Assembly (NCBI RefSeq): GCF_001922575.1
Contig: NZ_MRCI01000001.1
Location: 2,232,001-2,296,000, forward strand
Length of the DNA: 64,000 nt
From: Neptunomonas phycophila
GTDB taxonomy: Bacteria; Pseudomonadota; Gammaproteobacteria; Pseudomonadales; Balneatricaceae
Direction: 5' to 3'
The notes under the pieces were generated by a model. That model ran no database searches, was not told the DNA's origin, and saw only the letters and a program-made list of their open reading frames with translations. Below, piece after piece: positions 20,201-28,187 of this stretch (its first letter is position 1; each line of letters begins with the position of its first letter). The translations under genes were made by a program, and so were the position numbers.

Positions 20201-20723
20201 CGAGCTAAAACCCGATATCGTATTCACCGATATACGCATGCCCGCCATGGACGGTGTAAGCTTGCTCAATAAACTGAGACAATATTACAGTTTAGCGAGA
20301 ATCCCCATCGTAGCAGTGACGGCTTCTAGCCTAGAGCATGAACGCCGCTATTACTTACAACAGGGATTTAGTGACTTTGTTGGCAAACCCATAGACTTTA
20401 ACTGGCTAATAACCGTTATTGAAGAGCAATTGAGCACAAGCTTAGTAAGCCCTCAAGCGAGCCAAGAGATGTCAGTAGAACACGAAGTTAAGCCCGTTGC
20501 GGCGTCTTCTACCTCATCGATCAGACAAACACTGTCCCCCACCCTGATCAGCCGCATCAAAGTATCCGCACAAGAAGGCGATTTCGATGCCGTGGCCCAA
20601 CTTTGCCAAGCCTCCTTTGATGAACACGATCCCCTTTATCAAAATATACAACATGCTTTAAAGCAGTATGATTTGGAACAGGTCGTTGCGGTCTTAGAAT
20701 CCGCTACCGAATCCCCAACATAA
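17199..20723 (+). CDS. BvgS-like hybrid sensor histidine kinase
   Basis: This 1174-residue inner-membrane kinase starts at a GTG overlapping the previous TGA (GTGA). Order of parts: signal peptide, a periplasmic SBP_bac_3 (venus flytrap) domain (about 35-270), a membrane helix (280-298), three PAS-like regions (about 310-445, 455-572, 575-695), HisKA with His724 (NMSHEIRTPLN), HATPase_c (Asn838/841, DTGAG at 869, GTGLGL at 897), and a receiver domain (964-1085) with Asp1011. No clear HPt domain with its own His motif is visible at the C-terminus, although a helical tail exists. It should sense a small periplasmic solute and signal to the adjacent REC-EAL protein. Confidence 0.9.
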   Translation: MIRKTSQLILTACILLLFSNPSLIAQVRVTPLTLSADEAAWLADHPEITFTGDPNWLPFEAFDTNGTYIGLVANYLATIEKQLGIHFVIKQNTSWQQAIEMAEQGQVDVISDVLANETVSRTHSFTAPYITSPLVVLSREVGTPIRDLNELGDAPIGIVKEYGYVWDLWEAYPQANMIDVDTIQDGLEKLNTQQIDYLVISQTVGQFHIAKANNSAHLHLRGQLPINIELGLAVRKDWPELVSILNKAIASLSPEQRYQIAESWYLQNSDYFQDNRDLWRLIGLSVSVVVVLFIWIIMARRQQKRLERREQRYAQALAAINAGEWELNKHTLKLYLSPAFLENVGITGQSATHHLNDLYNWIEPEDQPHVIEAFTSLLEAPDFGPIEVFSDALPTDINLLDIQCRLKNPLSDTTPIWISIKGRGIQKGSITSQRKLAGTIEDITELRRSSTELKQKDQLLASLLDTMPDLVSLKGLDRKYVFTNNAFQNFFCPSESLIGYSDQGLLNPELSEAIADIEQQVIATTEKKAYSTWATDSYGNPSYFEIIKTPVFDENGDVSGILSVSRNSTERYQLTQELEQFKLFAEYSEQGMGMAHFDTTMCYLNPTLCRWLLGNDEAEYLNRSFYDFYPVEYHTQIAEEILPAVLNHGLWRGELELLTPDGKTIPTLETFFLVLGPDNEPLYIGDVIIDISAEKETQLALEHAKQEADRANASKSTFLTNMSHEIRTPLNAVLGYSQLLMKEPDLNSECKEQVRRINNAGQRLLSLINDVLDLSKIEAGKFTLNQDSINLTDELTELITLHKEKADAKHLSLIADINIDKNDWVTTDKTKFGQVIINLINNAIKFTQQGEVRVEAHRTKHEVSICISDTGAGISSQELNQLFQPFVQGRSGNQNGGTGLGLVLSRHIVEALGGTLTMESVLHQGTQVHINLPLPKQPLTPVDKSLVSFEQGLILPPDQQFTALIVEDDAMSRDILKQFLLDTGFNIILAEDGLEGLSKACELKPDIVFTDIRMPAMDGVSLLNKLRQYYSLARIPIVAVTASSLEHERRYYLQQGFSDFVGKPIDFNWLITVIEEQLSTSLVSPQASQEMSVEHEVKPVAASSTSSIRQTLSPTLISRIKVSAQEGDFDAVAQLCQASFDEHDPLYQNIQHALKQYDLEQVVAVLESATESPT

Positions 20724-20753
20724 AAAAGGCAGTAGCGCTTTTACACCACTGCC
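20722..20753 (-). terminator. Terminator of the tct operon
   Basis: GGCAGT and ACTGCC form a 6-bp stem; on the minus strand it is followed by TTTTTT. It begins in the stop codon of the convergent hybrid kinase gene. Confidence 0.65.
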
Positions 20754-20786
20754 CTCGACAAAAAAAGATGTGTTAGTTGATAGAGG

Positions 20787-22328
20787 TTAACCACCCTCGC
20801 CTTCGTTTACCGCTTGCTCCATGCCTTTTTGCCCTTTAGCAGCAAACAATTTACTGATCAGTGGCAAAAACAATAGGATAGCGGCAATCACGATGATGGA
20901 TAACGTTAACGGTCGCTCCCAGATAAAAGATAAGCTCCCATCAGACATCACCAGTGAGCGACTCAAATTTTGCTCCATAATCCCACCCAGGATGTAACCT
21001 AGCAGCATAGGTGCCATTGGAAATTCCAACAATTTAAGGAAGATCGCTATCGCGGTAATAAAGACCATCATCTGAATATCAAAGGTGTTAAAGCTCACCA
21101 AATACACACCCGTCACTGAGAAAAACAGAATCAGCGGAATTAAGATCGGACGTGGGATAGCCAATAAGCGTGAAATGTAAGGAATCAATGGTAAATTTAG
21201 GATTAGTAGCACCAAGTTACCAAAGTACATTGATATAATTACAGACCAAAACACATCTGGGTTATCAACAAATAAACGAGGCCCTGGCTGAACTCCGGCA
21301 GCAATAAGCGCCCCCAACATAATAGCGGTTGTACCCGAGCCTGGAATCCCCAAAGTTAGTAGCGGTACAAACGAGCCAGTAGACGCCGCATTATTTGCGG
21401 TTTCAGGCGCCGCCAAACCACGTAATGCCCCTTTACCAAATTTCAGCTTCTCTTTAGCGGATGCGAAGTTACGCTCCATACCATAGGCCAAGAAAGAGGC
21501 AATGGTTGCACCTGCACCGGGTAACACACCAATGATAAAGCCAAACACCGAAGAACGAGCCACCGTAGGGGCTATCTCTTTTACTTCTTCTTTATTTAAC
21601 TTCATGCTACCCAACGCAGCCATATCAATTTCGGGGTCTTCTTCCAAATGCTGACGTTTCATGACGGACATCACTACTTCGGTTAACGCAAACGTCGCCA
21701 TCGCCAACAGCAAAAAGCTAACGCCGTCTAACAAATCAACACTGCCAAACGTAAAGCGTGGCGCTCCTGTCATTGCATCAGCACCGACGGTAGCAATCAT
21801 CAAACCAAAAACCGTCATAATCATGGCTTTTATGACTTGCCCTTTACCTGAAAAAGCAGCCACAGCCGTCAAACCTAACACCATCAATGCAAAATAATCG
21901 CCCGATTGGAAACTGAGAGAGACTTTCGCTAAGGCCGGTGCAGCAAACAACAGAATAATCGCACCGACAGTCCCCCCCGTAAATGAGCAGTAAGCGGCCA
22001 ATGCTAAGGCTTTACCGGCTTGTCCTTTCTGCGCTAACGGGTAGCCATCAAACGAGGTAACCACTGTACTGGCGCACCCAGGCGCGTTAATCAAAATAGA
22101 AGAGGTCGAACCGCCAAACACGGCACCGTAATAAACACCGGCCATCAAGATAATACCGGATGCGGGGTCAAGCCCGTAAGTAATAGGGATCATCAAAGCA
22201 ACAGCAGAGATAGGCCCCAGCCCAGGCAGCATTCCGATGAAAGTACCGGCAAAACAGCCCACTACAACCATCATAATGTTAAACGGCATTAACGCCGTAC
22301 CAAGCCCTGTAAAGATTCCATCTAACAT
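20787..22328 (-). CDS. tctA: Tripartite tricarboxylate transporter large permease TctA
   Basis: This 513-residue membrane protein has about 11-12 hydrophobic segments and the TctA signatures GMLPGLGPISAVALMIPITYGLDP near the N-terminus, GVYYGAVFGGSTSSILINAPG, and the mirrored GVLPGAGATIASFLAYG and TLGIPGSGTTAIMLGAL in the second half. The ATG at 22328 is chosen because GGAGG lies 8 bases upstream; a longer frame would overlap tctB. Together with TctB and TctC it imports a carboxylate using an ion gradient. The substrate cannot be read from the sequence. Confidence 0.92.
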   Translation of the reverse strand: MLDGIFTGLGTALMPFNIMMVVVGCFAGTFIGMLPGLGPISAVALMIPITYGLDPASGIILMAGVYYGAVFGGSTSSILINAPGCASTVVTSFDGYPLAQKGQAGKALALAAYCSFTGGTVGAIILLFAAPALAKVSLSFQSGDYFALMVLGLTAVAAFSGKGQVIKAMIMTVFGLMIATVGADAMTGAPRFTFGSVDLLDGVSFLLLAMATFALTEVVMSVMKRQHLEEDPEIDMAALGSMKLNKEEVKEIAPTVARSSVFGFIIGVLPGAGATIASFLAYGMERNFASAKEKLKFGKGALRGLAAPETANNAASTGSFVPLLTLGIPGSGTTAIMLGALIAAGVQPGPRLFVDNPDVFWSVIISMYFGNLVLLILNLPLIPYISRLLAIPRPILIPLILFFSVTGVYLVSFNTFDIQMMVFITAIAIFLKLLEFPMAPMLLGYILGGIMEQNLSRSLVMSDGSLSFIWERPLTLSIIVIAAILLFLPLISKLFAAKGQKGMEQAVNEGEGG

Positions 22329-22332
22329 GGCA

Positions 22333-22815
22333 CTAACCTCCAAACAACGTAGTGATCAATCGCCCAGGGGCAAGATAGATATCAAGTAATTGAGAAAGCG
22401 CGAACCAAATGAAAACGGCAAAAGGAACGGACGCAATCAAGAGTGTTTTAATTCGGCGCTCGCCTAATAACCAATAGCCGCCAATCAAAAAGAGGATGGT
22501 CGACACTAAAAAGCCTACCCACTCAAGGGCTAAACCGAAGAGCACCACCAACGCCAGCAACTTAACGACGATGGCAAAGTCGTAACCTTTAAGAGAAAGC
22601 CGATCAGCCGCATCGCGACTAGCCGTTACGATCAGCGCAATCGATAACACGCCACCCATATAAGCTAAAGCCGTCGGTACGGTTTGCGCGTTGAAAGGTT
22701 CATACTCATCACCTGGCAACATCGAGATATCACCAATGTAATATCCATAGGCAGCAGACAGGCACAGAAATACCAAACCGCCAATATGATCTTTAGTAAT
22801 AATCATAGGGTTCAC
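22333..22815 (-). CDS. tctB: Tripartite tricarboxylate transporter small permease TctB
   Basis: This 160-residue protein has four hydrophobic helices in the TctB arrangement: HIGGLVFLCLSAAYGYYIGDI, TALAYMGGVLSIALIV, VKLLALVVLFGLALEWVGFLVSTI and LIASVPFAVFIWFALSQLL. TctB proteins are poorly conserved but always pair with TctA, whose gene starts 4 bases after this stop. A strong hairpin separates it from tctC. Confidence 0.9.
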   Translation of the reverse strand: MNPMIITKDHIGGLVFLCLSAAYGYYIGDISMLPGDEYEPFNAQTVPTALAYMGGVLSIALIVTASRDAADRLSLKGYDFAIVVKLLALVVLFGLALEWVGFLVSTILFLIGGYWLLGERRIKTLLIASVPFAVFIWFALSQLLDIYLAPGRLITTLFGG

Positions 22816-22861
22816 CTTTGACGGTACTACGCCCGCCTATCTAAATAAGGGAATGATTAAA

Positions 22862-22898
22862 GAGCTTCAAACCAGCCACCGAGGCTCATTTGAAGCTC
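22862..22898 (-). promoter_or_regulatory. Intercistronic hairpin between tctC and tctB
   Basis: GAGCTTCAAA and TTTGAAGCTC form a perfect 10-bp stem with a 17-base loop, 26 bases after the tctC stop. The following sequence on the minus strand is only mildly T-rich. Such elements after binding-protein genes often stabilise or partly terminate the mRNA, so the binding protein is made in excess. Confidence 0.6.
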
Positions 22899-22923
22899 AA
22901 AGATAACCGCTACGAAAGCGCGA

Positions 22924-23907
22924 TTATTTCAAGAAGCCAAGCTCACGCATCAGGTTGCCTACAACTTCTTCTTGGTTTTCTAGGAAAGCTACAAACTCAG
23001 CACGTGGCTTGAATATTTCAGTCCAGCCGTTACGGTCACGAACCACTTCCCACTCACCTGTTTCGTACATTTTTCCTAGAGTAGCTGCGTACTCGTCAGC
23101 TTCGGCATCAGGTAATCCTGGTGCACCGAAGAAACCACGCCAGTTCACAAACGTCGCGTCATAGCCGAGTTCTTTTAGTGTAGGAACGTCTGGAGCTGTC
23201 GCAGAACGCTCATCGCCTGTGATTGCCAAAATACGTACTTCACCCGCTTCGGCCAGCGCTAATGCCTCACTAAAACCTGTAGATAACAAATGTGCTTCAC
23301 CTGACAAAATACCGGCCATGGCTTTACCACCAGCATCATAAGCAACGTACTTTAATTTACGCGCATCACCGCCAGCTGCCTTAAAGGCCATGGCAGCAAC
23401 CAAGTGATCCATACTGCCGCGTGCCGAACCACCAGCAATAGCAACCGAACGAGGGTTCTCACTGTAATCTTTTACAACGTCGGTAAAGCTCTTATATTTA
23501 GAATCCGTTGGGACCACAAACGCGCCATAGTCACCAACAACCGCCGCGATAGGCGTTAAGTCACGGAAGGACTGTGGAAAAACTTTAGACAATGAACGAA
23601 TAACGATAGGTGTAGAGTTAACCATGAGCGTGTTGTGGCTTTGATCGGCCATTTCGATTAAATGAGCGATTGCTTTACCGCCACCACCGCCAGAAAGGTT
23701 TTCGTATGACGCACTCTCAACCAAACCCGATTTTGTCAATGCTTCACCCACACCACGAGCGGTACCATCCCAGCCACCACCTGCGCCACCGGGAATAAGG
23801 AAGTGGATTTCATCAACTTCAGCCTGAACTGTTCCAGCTCCTAATGTAGAAACTAATGCAGCAGCCAATAACGTAGAGCGATTGCGGGAGAAAAATTTAG
23901 ATAACAT
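22924..23907 (-). CDS. tctC: Tripartite tricarboxylate transporter substrate-binding protein TctC
   Basis: This 327-residue periplasmic protein has a signal peptide (cleavage after VQA at about residue 29) and the TTT/Bug family fold: HFLIPGGAGGGWDGTARGVGEALTKSGL, YENLSGGGGGKAIAHL, a middle GGSARGSMDHLVAAM and VPTLKELGYDATFVNWRGFFG. Bug proteins bind carboxylates such as citrate, malate or aromatic acids. It is the first gene of tctCBA, with GAGG 8 bases before its ATG, and is divergent from a CitA-type sensor gene that probably controls it. Confidence 0.93.
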   Translation of the reverse strand: MLSKFFSRNRSTLLAAALVSTLGAGTVQAEVDEIHFLIPGGAGGGWDGTARGVGEALTKSGLVESASYENLSGGGGGKAIAHLIEMADQSHNTLMVNSTPIVIRSLSKVFPQSFRDLTPIAAVVGDYGAFVVPTDSKYKSFTDVVKDYSENPRSVAIAGGSARGSMDHLVAAMAFKAAGGDARKLKYVAYDAGGKAMAGILSGEAHLLSTGFSEALALAEAGEVRILAITGDERSATAPDVPTLKELGYDATFVNWRGFFGAPGLPDAEADEYAATLGKMYETGEWEVVRDRNGWTEIFKPRAEFVAFLENQEEVVGNLMRELGFLK

Positions 23908-23989
23908 GACGTATCCTCAATTTGTTTTTATATTTTTTTGTAGTTACTGAGGATCAATATAGACGCCAAGCTATTTTTAAAAAATATTG

Positions 23990-24022
23990 TGCATTTAAAG
24001 GCTATAAAAATCTTTAAATGCA
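23990..24022. promoter_or_regulatory. Inverted repeat, candidate operator of the tct regulator
   Basis: TGCATTTAAAG and CTTTAAATGCA are perfect 11-base arms separated by 11 bases, so arm centres lie 22 bp apart, two helical turns. The site sits in the divergent region between tctC and the CitA-like kinase gene. Binding by the CitB-like regulator at 25809 is inferred. Confidence 0.6.
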
Positions 24023-24138
24023 TTTTGTTCATTTAGTTCACAGGCATTCGTGCTATTTCTTAGCTAAGATGGCATAAGAATTATTGGGCATTGGTATCCT
24101 TTACCTACATCAATACCGCCGTATCAAAGAGCAATCGC

Positions 24139-25812
24139 GTGACCATAATAAAAAAAACATTACAGCACCTTACGCTTCGTAAGTTAAAAATCAGAACTCG
24201 TATGTCGCTAGTCTTAGGGCTTATGGCCCTTTTGCAAACAGGGCTACTTGGCATATTTGCTCTCAATTACCTTGATAACTCGCTTGAAGAGCAAATGGGG
24301 CAGCAAGCTGTTCATGTCGCTAAAACCATCGCAGTCATACCGCAAATAATCAGCGCAGTGGAACAAAGGGACAGCGACTTTCTACAACCGACTAGCCTGC
24401 AATTAGCAGACACCATTGATGCTCGCTTTGTCGTCATTGGTGATATCAACAGCATACGCTTAGCACACCCTAACTACGAACGGGTTGGACAGCCAATGTA
24501 TGACGATGATGGCGACTACAACGAGCCTGCGCTGCTGGAAGGAAGGCCTTACGTACAAAAAGCCATTGGTAGCTTAGGAGCATCGATCCGCGGGAAATCG
24601 CCTATATTTGATTCCACAGGAGAAACAGTCATAGGCGTCGTATCAGTCGGCTTTTTACTGGACAACGTAGACTCCATCATTGCACGTTATCGCACCACCC
24701 TCACTGTCGCCATTTTATCTGCGTTTTTGCTTAGCGTCCTTACGGCTATTTGGTTTGCTAACCACTTTAAAAAAGCTATTTTTGGCCTAGAGCCAGAACA
24801 AATCGGGCTATTATTTGAGGAGCGCAATGCGACTCTCGAATCTATCCGTGAAGGCATAATCGCCATTAATTCCCAAGGGTTGATCACCACCTTCAACCGA
24901 GCAGCGCTACACACCTTAGAGCTAACCGATAAGACCCCTTTGCTAGGTAAGCCTATCCAAACAATCTTGCCTGGCAGCCAGCTATTAGAAGTACTCGCCA
25001 ACGGTGAGCCTCAATTTGACCAAGAATTTTGGGTCGGTGAAACCTGCCTCATTGCAAACCGTATTCCCGTATGCCAAAACGATCAAATCATCGGTGTGGT
25101 GTCGAGTTTTCGTCGTAAAGATGAACTCGATATGGTTAGCCGAAAACTAACCCGCATCCAGCAGTATGCTGACAGCTTGCGCAGTCAAACTCACGAATAC
25201 TCCAATAAACTCCACACCATAGCGGGGCTCATTCAAATAGGGGCGAACAATGAAGCGCTTAACCTGATTGGGCAAGAGACAGAAAACCACCAAACGCTCA
25301 TTCACCTTTTGGTAGAAGCTGTACCCGACCCCGTATTAGCAGGCTGTTTGCTAGGGAAGTACAACCGTGCTCGCGAGTTGGGGCTTCACTTAAAAGTGGA
25401 TACCGAAAGCCGAATGACCGACTTACCTGAGCGCCTGCCGCGTGATCAACTTGTCAGTATTATTGGTAACCTACTTGATAATGCCTTTGATGCCACATTG
25501 GCGCACACCGGCGCTGGCGGTGAAGTTTTCTTAACGATGACGGATCTCGGCAACGACCTTATCTTCGAAATTGAAGACCAAGGCGCGGGAATCCCCTTAG
25601 ACGAACAAGCACGTATTTTCGAAAAAGGCGTGTCGAGCAAGCATGAACCCGGACACGGCATTGGCCTACACTTAGTTGAGACATTGCTGCATCGCTTAGC
25701 CGGAACCGTTACCATAGACCCCACTGAACGAGGCGGCAGCCGTTTTACCGTGTATATACCAAAAATAAATCCAAACCATACACCCAAGTCCACAAAAGGA
25801 AGCCCTGCATGA
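24139..25812 (+). CDS. CitA/DcuS-family sensor histidine kinase
   Basis: About 557 residues. Layout: a short cytoplasmic N-terminus, membrane helix (LVLGLMALLQTGLLGIFAL), periplasmic PAS-like PDC domain (VAKTIAVIPQI to GVVSVGFLLDNV), second helix (LTVAILSAFLLSVLTAIWF), a cytoplasmic PAS domain (ESIREGIIAINSQGLITTFN), and a CitA-type kinase core with phospho-acceptor His in SQTHEYSNKLHTIAGL, N-box NLLDNAFDA and DQGAGI/GHGIGLHL. The start is uncertain: GTG at 24139 has AAAGAG upstream, and a TTG at 24091 would add 16 residues. Family members sense extracellular di- or tricarboxylates, fitting the neighbouring Tct transporter. Confidence 0.88.
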   Translation: MTIIKKTLQHLTLRKLKIRTRMSLVLGLMALLQTGLLGIFALNYLDNSLEEQMGQQAVHVAKTIAVIPQIISAVEQRDSDFLQPTSLQLADTIDARFVVIGDINSIRLAHPNYERVGQPMYDDDGDYNEPALLEGRPYVQKAIGSLGASIRGKSPIFDSTGETVIGVVSVGFLLDNVDSIIARYRTTLTVAILSAFLLSVLTAIWFANHFKKAIFGLEPEQIGLLFEERNATLESIREGIIAINSQGLITTFNRAALHTLELTDKTPLLGKPIQTILPGSQLLEVLANGEPQFDQEFWVGETCLIANRIPVCQNDQIIGVVSSFRRKDELDMVSRKLTRIQQYADSLRSQTHEYSNKLHTIAGLIQIGANNEALNLIGQETENHQTLIHLLVEAVPDPVLAGCLLGKYNRARELGLHLKVDTESRMTDLPERLPRDQLVSIIGNLLDNAFDATLAHTGAGGEVFLTMTDLGNDLIFEIEDQGAGIPLDEQARIFEKGVSSKHEPGHGIGLHLVETLLHRLAGTVTIDPTERGGSRFTVYIPKINPNHTPKSTKGSPA

Positions 25813-26507
25813 GCAGCATTCGTGTAGTGATCGCCGAAGATGACCACCAAATAGCCGAAATTCAACAACGTTTCTTAGAACGCATCGAAGGATTTGAACT
25901 AGTGGGCCTAGCCCACGGCCTAGATGAAGCTCGCGATCTGGTGGACATACTTAAACCCGAACTGCTGTTGTTGGATGTTCACTTTCCAAAAGGCACGGGC
26001 TTAGATTTACTACGGGAACTGCGCTCTGGCAACAGCTCAACAGATGTTATATTGATTACGGCTGCCCGCGAGGTAGACACCTTAAAAGCCGCCATGCATG
26101 GGGGCGTGTTCGACTATATTTTAAAACCGCTGGTATTTGAGCGTCTCCGAGATGCACTTAACCATTACGCCGAGCACTTAGATAAACTGCGTAATATGGA
26201 ATCCCTTGTCCAAGGCGATGTCGACCGCCTATTACCTCGTAATGCCACCCCCAACACCAGCCAACCGGTAATGAATACAAACCTACCTAAGGGGATTGAT
26301 GCCCTCACCTTAGACAAAGTACGCAAAGTCTTGTTAGAAGCCGATAGCTCGCGCAATGCCGAGGAAGTCGGCTCACAAATTGAAGCCAGCCGTACTACCG
26401 CGCGACGTTACCTAGAATATTTAGTGAGCTGCGGAGAATTAACGGCCGAAGTAAGTTACGGCAGTGTCGGCCGTCCCGAGCGCCGTTACCTCAACCAAAC
26501 CAGTTAA
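25809..26507 (+). CDS. CitB/DctR-family response regulator
   Basis: This 232-residue regulator overlaps the kinase gene by ATGA. It has a REC domain (1-125) with acidic pocket EDD at residues 9-11 and phospho-acceptor Asp in LLLLDVHFP, the Lys in ILKPL, and a C-terminal CitB-type winged helix (LTLDKVRKVLLEADSSRNAEEVGSQI, SRTTARRYLEYL, GRPERRYL). The likely target is the tctCBA promoter across the divergent region, where an 11-base-arm inverted repeat is found. Confidence 0.9.
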   Translation: MSSIRVVIAEDDHQIAEIQQRFLERIEGFELVGLAHGLDEARDLVDILKPELLLLDVHFPKGTGLDLLRELRSGNSSTDVILITAAREVDTLKAAMHGGVFDYILKPLVFERLRDALNHYAEHLDKLRNMESLVQGDVDRLLPRNATPNTSQPVMNTNLPKGIDALTLDKVRKVLLEADSSRNAEEVGSQIEASRTTARRYLEYLVSCGELTAEVSYGSVGRPERRYLNQTS

Positions 26508-26576
26508 GCCTACATGAACTAAACACGCCTAGAGCTCGTAGAGATAGAACACATTTTCGAATACGGGAAATTCGTT

Positions 26577-27971
26577 TTGTCTGATAAAACAGCGCTGTAC
26601 TGGTTTACTAACGACCTACGACTTAAAGACAATATGGCACTGGAACATGTGGCTCGTCAGAGTCAACGTTTGGCCTTTCTCTATGTTTTTAACCCAGCAT
26701 GGATTGCCCCAAGAAATTATCAACACCGATTAATTGGTGAATTCAGCCTGCAATTTATTATTGAATCCTTAGTCGATTTGGAACAACAGCTCCGCGCAAT
26801 GGGGCACCGCTTCCATATTCTTTTCGGCAACCCTGTCGATATCATACCCACCATAGTTCAGCAAAACGGAATTGATATCATGGGCTGTAACGCTCACAGC
26901 GGTTGGTACGAGCGTAAAACTCACCACAGTATTCAACAAAAGCTTACACCCAATAGTTTACACACAAGATGGAATAACTACCTGTATAGCCCAGAACAGT
27001 TAAACAGCCATCAGCAAAGCAGCACAAAAAAGGAAAGCCTCTCGATATTAAAATCCTTTTCGACCTTCCGGCAATTCGTTGAGCAACGCGATATCCTTCC
27101 CACACCAGCCCAAACAGAACAGCCATTAAACTTACCAGAGCCACTAGACCTTAAAGGGCTTTTCAAAAAAGTGCAGGATTTATCCGATTTTCTAAAAATG
27201 AATGACAATAAGTTATCGAGACTTGAGAATGCTCAAAACTTATCTTTCATTCCCGGAGAGTTAGCGGCTCAGTGTCACCTGAATGATTATTTCGGTACAA
27301 GCTCACCAAGCACCTATAAACACACCCGTAACGCGCTGGACGGATGGGATAATTCTACAAAATTTAGCCCCTACCTTGCCCATGGTAACTTATCGCCTCG
27401 CCAAATATGGAAGGCTGTAAACACCTACGAAGCGATCAATATTAAAAATGATGACACTTATTGGATTAAGTTTGAGCTACTCTGGCGTGAGTACTTTAAT
27501 TGGGTAGCCCTCAAGATAGGGTCTACACTTTTCCGCTTTAGAGGTATGGCAAGCTCACCTCCGCTCACAAGTTTCTTTGCCGAACGATTTACCAAATGGT
27601 GCCAAGGTAGTACCCCTTACCCACTAGTAAATGCCTGCATGAAGCAATTAAATGCCACAGGCTATATGTCAAATAGAGGCCGACAACTAACCGCTAGCTG
27701 CTTAATCAACGAGTTGGGTATTGATTGGCGATATGGCGCTGCCTATTTTCAAGAAAGGTTAATTGACCACGATGTCGCTTCCAATTGGGGCAATTGGCAA
27801 TACATTGCCGGAGTGGGAACCGACCCGCGCGGCGGACGTCATTTTAACCTTGAAAAACAAACTCAAATGTTTGATCCACACCATGAATTTATTCACAAAT
27901 GGCAAGGCGATGAGCACACCGCCGCTTTGGACTCGCTTGATGCGTCTGGCTGGCCCATTGGTATGAAATGA
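26577..27971 (+). CDS. Cryptochrome/photolyase family protein, DASH type
   Basis: This 464-residue flavoprotein starts at a TTG with GGGAAA at a suitable distance; the N-terminus LYWFTNDLRLKDNMAL is that of the photolyase alpha/beta domain. The C-terminal FAD domain shows LLWREYFNWVALK, NACMKQLNATGYMSNRGRQ, SCLINELGIDWRYGAAYFQERLIDHDVASNWGNWQYIAGVGTDPR split across adjacent blocks, as in CRY-DASH. These proteins bind FAD and an antenna folate and repair pyrimidine dimers in single-stranded DNA or act in blue-light sensing. A frameshifted DUF2256 gene follows after 3 bases, a common pairing. Confidence 0.85.
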   Translation: MSDKTALYWFTNDLRLKDNMALEHVARQSQRLAFLYVFNPAWIAPRNYQHRLIGEFSLQFIIESLVDLEQQLRAMGHRFHILFGNPVDIIPTIVQQNGIDIMGCNAHSGWYERKTHHSIQQKLTPNSLHTRWNNYLYSPEQLNSHQQSSTKKESLSILKSFSTFRQFVEQRDILPTPAQTEQPLNLPEPLDLKGLFKKVQDLSDFLKMNDNKLSRLENAQNLSFIPGELAAQCHLNDYFGTSSPSTYKHTRNALDGWDNSTKFSPYLAHGNLSPRQIWKAVNTYEAINIKNDDTYWIKFELLWREYFNWVALKIGSTLFRFRGMASSPPLTSFFAERFTKWCQGSTPYPLVNACMKQLNATGYMSNRGRQLTASCLINELGIDWRYGAAYFQERLIDHDVASNWGNWQYIAGVGTDPRGGRHFNLEKQTQMFDPHHEFIHKWQGDEHTAALDSLDASGWPIGMK

Positions 27972-27974
27972 CAT

Positions 27975-28134
27975 ATGAAAAAATCGCAGCTTCCCAGCAA
28001 AATATGCCGTACCTGCAACCGCCCTTTTACATGGCGAAAAAAATGGGAGCGAGACTGGCCCAACGTTAAGTATTGCTCCAAACGATGCGCGTCACTTAGC
28101 CCTAAAGCACAAAGCCCGACGGACAAACCGTAGG
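27975..28134 (+). pseudogene. DUF2256 protein, frameshifted near the C-terminus
   Basis: The open frame from the ATG at 27975 gives only 41 residues and stops at 28100. Residues 1-36 are a clear DUF2256 protein: ICRTCNRPFTWRKKWERDW then VKYCSK. The family normally continues with a second CxxxC Cys. Here a run of four A at 28080-28083 shifts the frame; removing one A restores YCSKRCASL and 52 residues ending at 28134 or so. The change removes the fourth zinc-binding Cys. It may be a true mutation, a sequencing error or a slippage site. Confidence 0.65.
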
Positions 28135-28140
28135 GCTTTA
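28112..28140. terminator. Bidirectional terminator after the cryptochrome gene
   Basis: AAAGCCC-g-ACGG pairs with CCGT-a-GGGCTTT around a 5-base loop, between convergent transcription units. Confidence 0.7.
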
Positions 28141-28187
28141 TAATCACGGATAACGCTTGGCCTTATAGACATGCAACACCAGAACAA

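Noticed and set aside
20721-20753. Hairpin as terminator of the hybrid kinase gene on the plus strand
   Set aside because: On the plus strand the stem is followed by CTCGAC and A residues; the T-run is present only on the minus strand, so it serves tctA.
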